Both the position numbers and the translations under genes were made by a program. A stretch of DNA of 64,000 nt from CAVPFA01 sp963703655 (GTDB lineage Bacteria > Actinomycetota > Acidimicrobiia > Acidimicrobiales > Bog-793), in the NCBI GenBank assembly GCA_963703655.1, contig CAVPFA010000002.1:1-64000 (forward strand), given 5' to 3'. How positions within the stretch are numbered: position 1 is the stretch's first letter; every line of letters begins with the position of its first letter. The notes beneath the pieces were generated by a model. That model searched no databases, was not told where the DNA came from, and worked only from the letters and a program-made list of their open reading frames with translations. Positions 52,778 to 61,633 of this stretch are shown piece after piece.

Positions 52778-55700
52778 CGACGCAACGGGTGCTCTGGACC
52801 GCCTGCCCGCACGGGAAGGCCGCCAATGGCAAGCTGCGGGTTTCGGTGCACGTCGCGCCTCAGCTGTTCCCGACCGGCGACGTGGTGTCGACACTGGCGG
52901 AGTTCCCCGACTGGGAGGACTGGCCGGCGACATCGGTCAGCTTCAAGGTCACGATCGGACCCGACACTTACGACGCCGCCATCGTGACCCAGCCACCGTC
53001 GTCGTCGCTCTGGCAGGCCCTCTTCCCATCGTCGACTCCGGTGGACCCGTACGAGTACTCGAGCCCGACCTCGTCCCCGCTCTACAGCTACCCGGCCGGG
53101 TTCGTGCGCCACTTCTTCCAGAGCACCTACGCGGCGCTCGCGCACACCGCCCCCGTCGGCGGCTGGCCGAGCTTCCAGCTGTTGACGAGCGACGTCAGCC
53201 TCGGTGTCCTGCCACTCAGTAGCAGGGACCTCGCCTTCGAGATCGAGGAGGTGAAAGCAATGTTCCCGAGCGGTGGCGGCCCGATCCCACCGGGGAAGGG
53301 CCCGAGCCCGCGGACGGACCTCACGCAGGCGTACCTGTTCCTGCAGCCGCTCACGACGCCGGCGCCGGGCCAGACCTACCAGGACACGCCACCTCTGGCC
53401 GTCCCGCAGTTCGACTTCCATCAGGCAGTCTCGCTCCTCGGGCGCCATCCGGCCCTTCTCCGCCTCTTCGGCCTCGTTTACGAGCTCGAGCTGGCACGCC
53501 CGAGTGGTCTGCCCGGCACGGTCGCGGTATCGGTGATCCCCAGTTGGACACCGAAGCTGACGGGCCTCGGGTCGCTTACGACCGACGTCAAGCCCGTGAC
53601 CATGACGAACGCGACCGCGTGGATCCCCGCCCATAGGGCGACGGCCCCGGAGATCACGTCGGGATTCCTGCGCCTTTCCGACCCCGACTTCACCGTCGTC
53701 GAGATGGACCTCGACGGGGCGACGCTGAAGGCCTTCAACTTCGTCCAGGGCATCGAGCACGCCAATACCGAGATGCAGTCGGCGGACACGCCGACCCATT
53801 ACGGCGTTCCGTCGCTCCGCTCGGCGGGCCTCTCGGTGGCCAAGACCGGCAATGCCCTGTCGCTCTACCAGAACTGGCAGAACAACAACACCTTCAACGC
53901 CGCGATCGAGGCGTCCCCGCCCGGACCGGTGACACTGCACTTCGAGGACATGGCACTCGGCTACCGGATCGACGTGTGGTCAAAGGCGAGGGGTCGCTGG
54001 TTCCAGCTCTGCGCACGCACCGGGGCGAAGAACCCGGGGCTCGGCGGTTACGGGATCGGATCACCGCCGACGGTCGTGCCGGTCCCGAAGGGCGACGAGG
54101 GCTGGGTCGAGCCCGCGACGACGCAGAGCGCCAGCTCGGGCGGATCGCCGAACCCTCCGGTGTACGTGCCGGAGTACCTGATGCGCTGGGCGGGATGGAG
54201 CCTCGTAGGCGCCCGACCCGGCAAGCATCTGTCGGACCTGCCCTCAGACGGGCTCGAGCCCGACGGTGCCAACCCGGCCAATGGCAACCTTCAGGTCCGG
54301 ATCGATTACGCCGCGACGCCTGGCACGCTGCCGACTCTGCGCTTCGGCGGAACGTACCGGTTCCGGGCACGGGCGGTCGACCTCGCCGGCAACAGCGTCC
54401 CTTTCACGAAGGCCGGCGCCTTCACGTGGGCCACCGCGGAGGTGACCTACCGCCGCTTCGAGCCCGTGCCCTCGCCGGTGCTCGTTCCGACTGCGCTCCG
54501 GACCCCGGGCGAGCACCTCGAACACCTGGTGATCCGCTCGAACTACGACATCCCCGACAACAGCCCGAAAATCGTCCCGTGCGAACGTCACATCGCTCCG
54601 CCGTCCACGGGCGAGGACATGGCGGAGACCCATGGTGTCCTCGACGGTGCCAACGGTCACCCGGATTCCTCCAGCTATACGCTGATCGCCGATCGGGACG
54701 GCCTCACCTACAAGTCCCTGTCGGTCCGCGAACGCTTCGGCGGCAAGATCGACAAGCAGCCTTTGAACGGGAAGAACGAGTGGATCTACTACCCGCCCGT
54801 CGCGACTCCTACGGCGTCACATCCGGCCTTTGGCGTGCCGTACCTTCCCGACGTGCTCTCGAGAGGCGTCGCCCTGCTCAACCTGCCTGGTAAGAAGAAC
54901 GCCTTCGTGCGTGCGCCGTTCGACTCGGTCGGCAAGTGGCCGGACCGCCGCGCGGTCCGTCTTGTCGTCAGCGCCGGGACTGGCGCGCCCGTGCTTCCCG
55001 CGGCGGGAGACCTCGATGGTGCGATCAGAGTGAAGGCGCCGAAGGCCTCCATCACGGCCGTGCTGATGAGCTCGTACCTCGAGCCGGCGGACCTCGAGGT
55101 GATGGCCTTGTGGCAGTGGCTGGTCGATGCGGGCAAGGCGACGCCCGCCCTGAGGGCGTTGATCCTCGACAGGCTTCACTACATGTTCACGCCATACCGC
55201 GAGCTCGTGATCGTCCACGCTGTGCGCCAGCCGTTGACGCCGCCAATCATCGAGAAGCTCACCGTCGCGCGATCGCCGGGCGCGACCTACGCGCTCTTGA
55301 GCGGCCCTCTTCTGGCCAACGTACAGAGCACGATCCGCGTCGACGTCCTCGCGGCCTGGGCGGACCCCTACGACAACGGCACGAGCAAGCAGGGCGCCGT
55401 GCTCCTCGAGAAGACTTCGCGCGTCGACGAGATCCCCCTCGTGCTCGGCCAGAGCGACGCAATCAAGCTCGACAAGATCCGCCACGACTTCGGCGACACC
55501 CAACATCACGAGGTCTTCTACAACGCCGTAGCGACGACACGGTTCCTCGAGTACTTCACCGAGGCAGTCACGAGGAAGCTCAGCGGTACTGCTGCGGTCG
55601 TCTGCTCGCCGGCCGGCTTTGCTCCGGGCACGGTCGAGGTTCGCGCCGCCGGCGACACCGCAACGATCTACCGCTCCGGCGTCGACTTCACCGAGAACGA

Positions 55701-56763
55701 CAAAGCCGGCTCGATCGCCCGCGTCAACGGCGGATCGATCCCCGACGGCGCGTCCGTGGCGGTGCAGTTCGTGGCTCCTCCCGTGATCCGCTCGAGCCTC
55801 GAGAAGGCTGCGAAGCCGCCGACCAAGTTCGGGTACCTCCTGTCGATCCCGAGCACGGCCCGCCCACCGGCACCCGACGTGCGCTATCTCATCCCGGCGT
55901 GGAACTGGGTCACCGAGGCCTCTGCGACGACGCCGAGCTCCACCCGGGTCGGCGGCGTGCTGCGGGTCTATCTCGGGCGCCCGTGGTTCGAGTCCGGGAT
56001 CGGCGAGCTGCTCGGGGTGGTCGTGGCCAGCCCGCCGCTCGGCGCCGCCCTACCGTCGGGTCTGCAGCCGTTCGTCAGCGGCTTCGGGTCGGATCCCGTG
56101 TTCTCGACCGCCCCGGTCGGGGCCGCGAAGGTGGCCGACTTCCCGCTCGCTACACACAAAGGGATCTCGCTCCGGCTCGAGGAGCAGACGGGTTCCATAG
56201 GGTGGGTCGACGTCGCCGGCCACCAGGTCAACTGGGACGAGGACCGGCGCCTGTGGTTCGCCGACATCTCCATCGTCACCGGCCAGTCTTACTTCCCCTT
56301 CGTCAAGCTGGCACTCGTCCGCTACCAGCCGGCCTCGCTGCGGGGCATCGAATTATCGCGGGTTGTGCAAGCCGACTTCATCCAGCTCGCCCCCGACCGG
56401 TCGATGGGGCTCACCTATCCCTCCGACGACGTGGTAAACGTCGAGGTGCTCGGCCCCGGCTACCTGGCGACCGCGAGAAGGGCCACGCCCGACACGGTGC
56501 GGGCGTACCTGCAGCTGAAGGTGGTCGAGACGAGCGACCCGGACCTGCAATGGATCATCGATCCGGCTCAGCCAGGCGGAACGCTCCTCGCGGCCACGAG
56601 CTCGAGCGAGGCCCAGACAGTCTGGAAGGGCACGCTGAAGCTCCCGAAGGCACGCGGCACCGTCCCCTACCGGATCCTTGTTGCCGAGTTCGAAGAGCAC
56701 GCCGTCGTGCGAGCGGGCAACCTCTCCTCGAAGGTCACCTACCTCGACGCCATCGAGATCTGA
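52774..56763 (+). CDS. Giant protein of unknown family (protein B of pair)
   Basis: A 1,329-aa protein starting MTTQRVLWTACPHG with no signal peptide visible, although its partner has one. It is mostly beta-rich. A fibronectin/Ig-like stretch reads FGGTYRFRARAVDLAGNSVPF, followed by YRRFEPVPSPVLVPTALRTP and LEHLVIRSNYDIP. Near the C-terminus is a conserved-looking block FVKLALVRYQPASL and RGIELSRVVQADFIQLAPDR. I have the impression of having met such blocks in other bacteria as hypotheticals, but cannot name a family. Its start overlaps the upstream gene's stop (ATGA), implying a stoichiometric complex. Whether it is surface-displayed (possibly carried with protein A by Tat) is inference. Confidence 0.78.
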   Translation: MTTQRVLWTACPHGKAANGKLRVSVHVAPQLFPTGDVVSTLAEFPDWEDWPATSVSFKVTIGPDTYDAAIVTQPPSSSLWQALFPSSTPVDPYEYSSPTSSPLYSYPAGFVRHFFQSTYAALAHTAPVGGWPSFQLLTSDVSLGVLPLSSRDLAFEIEEVKAMFPSGGGPIPPGKGPSPRTDLTQAYLFLQPLTTPAPGQTYQDTPPLAVPQFDFHQAVSLLGRHPALLRLFGLVYELELARPSGLPGTVAVSVIPSWTPKLTGLGSLTTDVKPVTMTNATAWIPAHRATAPEITSGFLRLSDPDFTVVEMDLDGATLKAFNFVQGIEHANTEMQSADTPTHYGVPSLRSAGLSVAKTGNALSLYQNWQNNNTFNAAIEASPPGPVTLHFEDMALGYRIDVWSKARGRWFQLCARTGAKNPGLGGYGIGSPPTVVPVPKGDEGWVEPATTQSASSGGSPNPPVYVPEYLMRWAGWSLVGARPGKHLSDLPSDGLEPDGANPANGNLQVRIDYAATPGTLPTLRFGGTYRFRARAVDLAGNSVPFTKAGAFTWATAEVTYRRFEPVPSPVLVPTALRTPGEHLEHLVIRSNYDIPDNSPKIVPCERHIAPPSTGEDMAETHGVLDGANGHPDSSSYTLIADRDGLTYKSLSVRERFGGKIDKQPLNGKNEWIYYPPVATPTASHPAFGVPYLPDVLSRGVALLNLPGKKNAFVRAPFDSVGKWPDRRAVRLVVSAGTGAPVLPAAGDLDGAIRVKAPKASITAVLMSSYLEPADLEVMALWQWLVDAGKATPALRALILDRLHYMFTPYRELVIVHAVRQPLTPPIIEKLTVARSPGATYALLSGPLLANVQSTIRVDVLAAWADPYDNGTSKQGAVLLEKTSRVDEIPLVLGQSDAIKLDKIRHDFGDTQHHEVFYNAVATTRFLEYFTEAVTRKLSGTAAVVCSPAGFAPGTVEVRAAGDTATIYRSGVDFTENDKAGSIARVNGGSIPDGASVAVQFVAPPVIRSSLEKAAKPPTKFGYLLSIPSTARPPAPDVRYLIPAWNWVTEASATTPSSTRVGGVLRVYLGRPWFESGIGELLGVVVASPPLGAALPSGLQPFVSGFGSDPVFSTAPVGAAKVADFPLATHKGISLRLEEQTGSIGWVDVAGHQVNWDEDRRLWFADISIVTGQSYFPFVKLALVRYQPASLRGIELSRVVQADFIQLAPDRSMGLTYPSDDVVNVEVLGPGYLATARRATPDTVRAYLQLKVVETSDPDLQWIIDPAQPGGTLLAATSSSEAQTVWKGTLKLPKARGTVPYRILVAEFEEHAVVRAGNLSSKVTYLDAIEI

Positions 56764-56797
56764 GCGCCCGCTGCAGCGATCCCAGCTTCGATCCAGG

Positions 56798-58069
56798 TCA
56801 TATCATCCGAGCAGCCACCACCGGCTCACGAGGTTCGGGCATTCCACCGGCGAGTGGCTCGACGTAGCGGCGGATAGCTATGGCGGCAGCGGCGCCTTCG
56901 CCGGCTGCTGAAGCTGCCTGCTTGGTGCTGCCGGCTCGGCAGTCCCCCGCAGCAAAGACGCCCAGAGCGCTCGTCATCAGGCCGGAATCCGTCACCACGA
57001 AGCCTTCCGGATCGAGCTCGACGAGGCTTTCGACGACCGACGTGTTCGGGCTCAGGCCGATGAAGACGAACGCGGCAGCCACCTGCAGGTCACGTTGGTG
57101 ACCGGTCTCCATGTCCTCCACCGTGACGGCGCTCAGTTGGCCGTCGCCCTTGAAGGCGACCGGCACTATGCCGGTGAGCACGTCCATGTCCGTGCGCTCG
57201 GCGATCTTCGCCGCGACCACCTTGCTCGCGGTGAGCTCGGGATCACGGGTGACGATCGTCACCCGACTGGCGAAGTTCGTGAGGAACAGGCCCTCCTCGC
57301 CAGCCGAGTTGCCGCCGCCGATCACGGCGACATGCTCACCGCGGTAGAACGGCCCGTCACAGGTGGCACAGAAATGCACACCGGAGCCGATGAAGTCCTC
57401 CTCGCCGGGAATCCCGAGACGGCGGTACGTCGACCCGAGGGCGAGCAGTACGGCGTAAGCCCCGTAGGTCGTCCCGTCCGCGGTCTTGACGCACCGGAAG
57501 GAGCCGTCGAGGGTGATTGCCGTCACCTCTTGGGCGGAAAGCACCTCCACCCCGAAACGCTCGGCCTGGCGCCGCAGCCGGCCTGCGAACTCGTCGCCTG
57601 TAACGCCCTCTGGAAAGCCGGGAAAGTTGTCGAGTCGCTCGGTGATGCCGGCTTGGCCGCCGACCCCGCCCCGTTCGACGACGAGAGTGTCGATCCCCTC
57701 GCGTGCCGTGTACAGGCCGGCGGTCAAGCCGGCCGGTCCGCTGCCGACGATGATGACGTCGTAGAACCTCCGCGAAGCCACGGCCCTAAGCCCGAGCTTG
57801 GCCGCCATCTCGGCGTTGGACGGCTCGACGAGACTCGAGCCGTCTGCGAAGACTATGACCGGGATGATGCGCTTGCCGTCGTTGACCTGCTGCACGAACG
57901 CAAGCCCGTCGGCGTCCGCGTCCACGTCGACGAACCGGTAGTGCACTCGCTGCTCTCCGAAGAACTGCTTGGCCCGCTTGCAATCGGGACACCAGGAGGT
58001 GCCGTAGACGGTGATCTCCGGCTCCGAACTCTCCTTATTGTTACTGCTCTTTTTCGGTTGACTAGTCAA
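56798..58069 (-). CDS. Glutaredoxin-thioredoxin reductase fusion
   Basis: A 423-aa fusion. The first ~80 residues are a glutaredoxin/mycoredoxin-like domain with VYGTSWCPDCKRAKQFF (CPDC at 27-30) and KRIIPVIVFADGS. The rest is a low-Mr thioredoxin reductase: VIIVGSGPAGLTAGLYTA (FAD), HFCATCDGPFYRG with the redox CATC pair, VAVIGGGNSAGEE (NADPH), and the C-terminal VFAAGDCR...AASAAGEG. It should pass electrons from NADPH through FAD to its own CPDC domain and then to protein or mycothiol disulfides. TTG 58069 follows GAGGTAGG; the start codon lies within a perfect 14-bp palindrome. It is convergent with the giant-protein operon. Confidence 0.9.
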   Translation of the reverse strand: MTSQPKKSSNNKESSEPEITVYGTSWCPDCKRAKQFFGEQRVHYRFVDVDADADGLAFVQQVNDGKRIIPVIVFADGSSLVEPSNAEMAAKLGLRAVASRRFYDVIIVGSGPAGLTAGLYTAREGIDTLVVERGGVGGQAGITERLDNFPGFPEGVTGDEFAGRLRRQAERFGVEVLSAQEVTAITLDGSFRCVKTADGTTYGAYAVLLALGSTYRRLGIPGEEDFIGSGVHFCATCDGPFYRGEHVAVIGGGNSAGEEGLFLTNFASRVTIVTRDPELTASKVVAAKIAERTDMDVLTGIVPVAFKGDGQLSAVTVEDMETGHQRDLQVAAAFVFIGLSPNTSVVESLVELDPEGFVVTDSGLMTSALGVFAAGDCRAGSTKQAASAAGEGAAAAIAIRRYVEPLAGGMPEPREPVVAARMI

Positions 58070-58070
58070 C
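58057..58070. promoter_or_regulatory. 14-bp perfect palindrome over the TrxR-fusion start
   Basis: GTTGACTAGTCAAC contains the TTG start codon. It could be an operator or an mRNA hairpin that limits initiation. Confidence 0.45.
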
Positions 58071-58369
58071 GTGTCCTACCTCACTCTGTCCGCCCGTTTC
58101 CGGCGATGTCAGTAGTTTTCCACGGCCGTTGGTGAGCATTTTCGAACATATCGAACATCTCGAACCAAAGACGCCGTGACCTCAGACGGCTGAAGGTTCG
58201 AGCCGTCGCTTGGACGCCAGCTTCCTGCGGCGCGGAAGGAAAGACAGACCGGCGAGTAGGACTGAACCGATTGCAAGCGCCTCGACGATGTGCTCGCTTC
58301 GGTTGGTGGCTGCGTGCATGCCACCGGACGGCCATCGTCAAGGCGCTACGCGGACAGACGGCCGGGCCG
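58070..58369. other. Promoter region of the TrxR fusion
   Basis: About 300 bp with the palindrome and iterons described separately. Open frames crossing it (for example 58210-58446 plus strand) have no gene-like features. Confidence 0.4.
58142..58166. promoter_or_regulatory. Three 9-bp direct iterons upstream of the TrxR fusion
   Basis: TCGAACATA, TCGAACATC and TCGAACCAA follow each other without gap, 73-97 bp upstream of the start. Tandem TCGAAC cores at 9-bp period suggest a multi-subunit regulator site. The inverted TCGAAC-N4-GTTCGA arrangement of actinobacterial LexA boxes is absent. Confidence 0.5.
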
Positions 58370-58558
58370 TCAGCGTGGCTGCCGGGGTTCTTTCACCTCG
58401 ACACTCTTGCCAGCCTCCTCCGCGGTCGCCGAGTCCCGCAGTCTGAGCCGTCGCTCGGCCTCGTCGCCGATGATGTAGCGCACGTCACCGAGGAGCGTGC
58501 GCCGTGGATGCCGTCGCCGCCACCGTTCGTGCCAGAGTACGACGCCGAGCATGCTCAC
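58370..58558 (-). CDS. Small hypothetical protein (possible)
   Basis: A 62-aa basic then acidic peptide (MSMLGVVLWHERWRRRHPRR ... GDEAERRLRLRDSATAEEAG). GTG 58558 overlaps the stop of a 16-codon upstream ORF as GTGA, and that ORF has a good ribosome site. The coupling makes it plausible as a real small gene, but there is no family match. Confidence 0.33.
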   Translation of the reverse strand: MSMLGVVLWHERWRRRHPRRTLLGDVRYIIGDEAERRLRLRDSATAEEAGKSVEVKEPRQPR

Positions 58559-58605
58559 GAGATGCCCTCGGCGCGCATCTGGTCCATAGCCCTTCGACCT
58601 GCCAT
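58555..58605 (-). CDS. Very short leader ORF (16 aa, possible)
   Basis: ATG 58605 is preceded by GAGGAGGCGAA and encodes MAGRRAMDQMRAEGIS. It ends overlapping the 62-aa ORF. It may be a leader peptide. Confidence 0.25.
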   Translation of the reverse strand: MAGRRAMDQMRAEGIS

Positions 58606-58882
58606 TTCGCCTCCTCGCAAGGCGGGGGAATCCCTGTCAGTGACACGCTGGCACAAATGTCGGTAAATGTGAAGCCTGACGTGTGGATTGCTGAGGCTTG
58701 GCTCTCTTGCAGTCGAGGAGTAGTCAAGACCTGTGGATCGGCGTGTCACGCGACTTGCTGATCACCGCTCGCTACATCCTTAGGGCCGGGCTGGCCCAGG
58801 GCAGGATCGAGGGTCACCTCGTGAACGCCGAGCCGATAAGCCGGTAGCTCGCGTTCCGCGCGAGTTATTGCACGGCGAGCCC

Positions 58883-59653
58883 TTAGCAAGCGATGACAGC
58901 GACGCCAGTCCGGCCTCCGTCAACATCGATCACGCTGCCGTGAACGAAGGTGGCCTCGTCGCTCGCCAGGTAGACCGCAGCGTTGGCGATGGCGTCGGGG
59001 GTGCCGCTCGCGCCAGCCGGAGTGCCCCGCATCATCGGGTGGTGCCCATCGGGGTCGGAGCCGTCCGGATTGGGAACGCGAATGACACCGGGAGAGATCG
59101 CGTTGACGCGTACGCCTTCCGGTCCAAACTCGGCCGCCCACGCCTTCGTCAAGGTCTCCATCGCGCCCTTGGTGGAGCTGTAGAGGGCGCCGATCGGGAT
59201 GCCGAGGCGCGCGATCCAGGAGCCAAGGTTGATGATCGCGCCACCGCCGGCCACGGCCATTGCCGGCGCGATCGCAGCGGTGAGGAAATATGGCGCCTTG
59301 ACGTTGACCGCGTAGACCTCGTCGAAGGTGGCCTCGTCAGTCGTCGCCGTCGACGAGCCCGGGAAGATCCCGGCGTTGTTCACCAAAATGTCGACACGGC
59401 CACCGAGGATGCGCGTCGCCTCCGCCGCGAGGCCCTTGGACGCTTTCGGCGAGCCGTCGAAATCGGCGGCAACGAAGTCGGCCCGACCACCAGCCGTACG
59501 AATTAGATCGACAACGTCAGCGCCCCGTTCCACGCTGCGACCGCTCACCACCACATGTGCTCCTTCCGCGGCGAAGGCGACGGCGATCGCCCTACCGATG
59601 TTGCTCGTCGAACCGGTGACCAATGCTGTCTTGCCCGAAAGTCGTGTGCCCAT
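58883..59653 (-). CDS. SDR-family oxidoreductase
   Basis: A 256-aa classical SDR: ALVTGSTSNIGRAIAVAF (cofactor motif), NNAGIFPG, the catalytic serine in INLGSW and Y-x-x-x-K in ALYSSTKG, then IDVDGGRTGV. Sequence style is of the FabG-like/sorbitol-dehydrogenase-like group. It is divergent from a TetR regulator with two matching operators between them, so it is the likely target of that repressor. Substrate unknown. Confidence 0.88.
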   Translation of the reverse strand: MGTRLSGKTALVTGSTSNIGRAIAVAFAAEGAHVVVSGRSVERGADVVDLIRTAGGRADFVAADFDGSPKASKGLAAEATRILGGRVDILVNNAGIFPGSSTATTDEATFDEVYAVNVKAPYFLTAAIAPAMAVAGGGAIINLGSWIARLGIPIGALYSSTKGAMETLTKAWAAEFGPEGVRVNAISPGVIRVPNPDGSDPDGHHPMMRGTPAGASGTPDAIANAAVYLASDEATFVHGSVIDVDGGRTGVAVIAC

Positions 59654-59684
59654 GAAGTCCTCACTCGATCGAGCGATCCCCAGA

Positions 59685-59702
59685 ATGGACCGCTAGGTCC
59701 AT
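59685..59702. promoter_or_regulatory. TetR operator 1
   Basis: ATGGACC-GCTA-GGTCCAT, 7-bp perfect arms with a 4-bp spacer, in the gap between the SDR and the TetR gene. Confidence 0.68.
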
Positions 59703-59716
59703 AACACTACTGAGAA

Positions 59717-59732
59717 TGGACCATCCAGTCCA
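59717..59732. promoter_or_regulatory. TetR operator 2
   Basis: TGGACC-ATCC-AGTCCA repeats operator 1 with one mismatch, exactly 31 bp away (about three helical turns). It contains most of the ATG 59716, arguing for the later GTG start of tetR. Confidence 0.65.
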
Positions 59733-59754
59733 GACGTTCGGTATTGTGGTCGGC

Positions 59755-60357
59755 GTGCCCGAGCAGAAGCTCACCCCCAAAGGCGCGGCGACAAGAGCGC
59801 GCATCGTCGCAGCGGCAACGGACCTCGTACTGGCACGTGGCGTCGGCGCAACAAGTCTCGACGACATTCGAGCGGGCACGATGACTAGCAAGAGCCAGCT
59901 CTTCCACTACTTCCCCGGCGGCAAGACGGAGCTCGTAGCAGCCATAGCGTCATTCCAGGGCGAACGGGTGCTCGACGCGCAGCGGCCCTACCTCGATTCT
60001 CTCGACAGCTGGGAGGCGTGGGAAGCCTGGCGTCAGGCCGTCCTGGCCCACTACGGCTCTCAGCCCCACTGGGGCTGCCCGATCAGCGCGTTGGCCCGCG
60101 AACTCATCGGCAGCGACCCGCTACACGCAGCCGAGCTCGCCGCGTATATGGATCGGTGGCTGGGATATCTGCGAACCGGACTTGGCCGCATGCGCGCTGC
60201 TGGCATCCTGCGGTCTGACGCGGATCCGAAGAAGCTCGCTCTATCCACCTTCGCAACGCTCCAGGGCGGACTCCTGCTCACCCAGACGATGCAGTCGCTG
60301 AAGCCTCTCGAGGCCGCGCTCGAAGGCGCACTCACGACGCTCCACGCTGCTCAATAA
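59755..60357 (+). CDS. TetR/AcrR-family regulator
   Basis: A 200-aa regulator from GTG 59755 (a longer start at ATG 59716 lies in the operator). The N-terminal helix-turn-helix reads GAATRARIVAAATDLVLARG and VGATSLDDIRAGTMTSKSQL with HYFPGGKTELV, the TetR pattern. The C-terminal ligand domain is helical (WEAWRQAVLAHYG, AAELAAYMDRWLGYLRTGL). Two near-identical palindromes upstream suggest it represses itself and the divergent SDR, released by an unknown ligand. Confidence 0.87.
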   Translation: MPEQKLTPKGAATRARIVAAATDLVLARGVGATSLDDIRAGTMTSKSQLFHYFPGGKTELVAAIASFQGERVLDAQRPYLDSLDSWEAWEAWRQAVLAHYGSQPHWGCPISALARELIGSDPLHAAELAAYMDRWLGYLRTGLGRMRAAGILRSDADPKKLALSTFATLQGGLLLTQTMQSLKPLEAALEGALTTLHAAQ

Positions 60358-60437
60358 GAGAGCGGCTCGCGCTCCGCCCTCGGTAGCTTGCTTCTCATTG
60401 GGCAAGGTGGAAAGCCCATCGCCGAAGCCAGGAGTAG

Positions 60438-60833
60438 ATGATGTCGAACTCGCCCGAAGATCACGATGCCTTTGCCGCTGCGGAGCGGCTCCTCGGCTTC
60501 CCACTCGTATTGCCATTGGGCCCCGGGGAACCACAAGTCAGCGAAGATTTTACGAGACTCGCGACGAGACATGCGTTCGGGGATTCCTGGACACGACCCG
60601 GCCTGGATACTCGCAGCCGGGCGCTGATCTCCGTGACGATTGCGGCCGTTCTCGGTACGCGCGAGCCGTTACGCGGACAGCTGAGGATCGCCCTGAACAA
60701 CGGAGTGACGAAACAGGAGATCGTCGAGCTCTTCATTCACGTCGAAGCGTACGCGGGCTCCGCGAGAGCGTTCGACAGCTACGAGATCGCCAGAGAGGTC
60801 TTTGCCGAGAGCGCCGATAACGCATCCGAGTAG
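60438..60833 (+). CDS. Carboxymuconolactone decarboxylase-family protein
   Basis: A 131-aa CMD-like protein: TRPGLDTRSRALISVTIAAVLG, LRGQLRIALNNGVTKQEIVELFIHVEAYAG and ARAFDSYEIAREVFAE. The HxxxYAG segment (HVEAYAG) fits true gamma-carboxymuconolactone decarboxylases, and the CxxC of the AhpD branch is absent. Role likely in aromatic or lactone metabolism. Two ATGs (60438, 60441) sit behind GGAG; either may start. It lies 80 bp after tetR. Confidence 0.82.
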   Translation: MMSNSPEDHDAFAAAERLLGFPLVLPLGPGEPQVSEDFTRLATRHAFGDSWTRPGLDTRSRALISVTIAAVLGTREPLRGQLRIALNNGVTKQEIVELFIHVEAYAGSARAFDSYEIAREVFAESADNASE

Positions 60834-61067
60834 GCGGCATCGTCTCGGCACCGAACGATACGGCGCCCTATGCGGCACGGCGTCCGGAACCTCACCTCGG
60901 ATAGGTTCTGGGAAACGTCCGGGCAGAAGACTCGAGGCCTGTGACGTGGTCTTCCGTCCAGGGAAACGTCCACTGCGTCTATGCAGTACGCCCCTGTATC
61001 TACCACCGGTTCAGATCGATCGCGGCAACTCCGCTGCGCGCGGTCTCCTTTCAAGTTTGAGACGACG

Positions 61068-61619
61068 TCAGCGAGTACGAGTGCAGAACTCCGTCCAGGC
61101 GTCCAACGCTTCAGCGGCATCCATAGCAGCCACCACGTGGCGCTGGAATCCAGCGGTATGAACGAGTCTCTCCGCCAGCCAATCAGGAACAGGCTCACGG
61201 ACCGGGTCGGCAAGCACCTCGACACCGGCAAGGCGGCCGAGACGCGCGACGATTTCTGCCAGGTTCGCGACCTCGGGGTTGCTGTTCTCTATCACTCGCG
61301 CGGCAGCTTCGGCGTATACCTCACCGTCACTTCGCGCTCCCACAGCCCAGATCTCACAGATCTCCACATCTGTCGCCGTGATCCGGTAAACGATCCGCCA
61401 GGTATTTCGCCCTACTACGAGCTTGCGAAAACCTGTGAGCTCATCACCAAGGGGCAAGCCGACTTCGGGGTCGGTTTCGAGAACAAGGAGCTTCTTGAGC
61501 ACCCGCGGTACTGCAGAGGGTCCTATGCGCCGGAGGTCATCGACGGCGGCAGCTGTGAAGACTATGCGCGGCTTGTCTTTATCAATCGACCGCCGCCCGG
61601 CGCGCCCTCTCCTCGTCAA
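61068..61619 (-). CDS. RelE/ParE-type toxin with C-terminal extension
   Basis: A 183-aa protein from TTG 61619. Residues ~15-100 match RelE: PRIVFTAAAVDDLRRIGPSA, LKKLLVLETDPEVGLPLGDEL, FRKLVVGRNTWRIVYRI and VEICEIWAVGARSD. This fold cleaves mRNA at the ribosome or poisons gyrase. The last ~85 residues (AARVIENSNPEVANLAEIVA ... TAGFQRHVVAAMDAAEALDAW) are an extra helical region not present in normal 90-100-aa RelE toxins. It is downstream of its antitoxin (14-bp gap) on the minus strand. Confidence 0.8.
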   Translation of the reverse strand: MTRRGRAGRRSIDKDKPRIVFTAAAVDDLRRIGPSAVPRVLKKLLVLETDPEVGLPLGDELTGFRKLVVGRNTWRIVYRITATDVEICEIWAVGARSDGEVYAEAAARVIENSNPEVANLAEIVARLGRLAGVEVLADPVREPVPDWLAERLVHTAGFQRHVVAAMDAAEALDAWTEFCTRTR

Positions 61620-61633
61620 GCAGGTTGCCTGCC

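Noticed and set aside
50866..54660. Several long minus-strand frames within the giant-protein genes
   Set aside because: They are Arg/Asp-rich mirror frames typical of GC-rich genes and have no starts or domains.
58190..58215. GGTTCGAGCC resembling a tRNA T-arm
   Set aside because: The flanks do not form a T stem, acceptor stem or anticodon arm.
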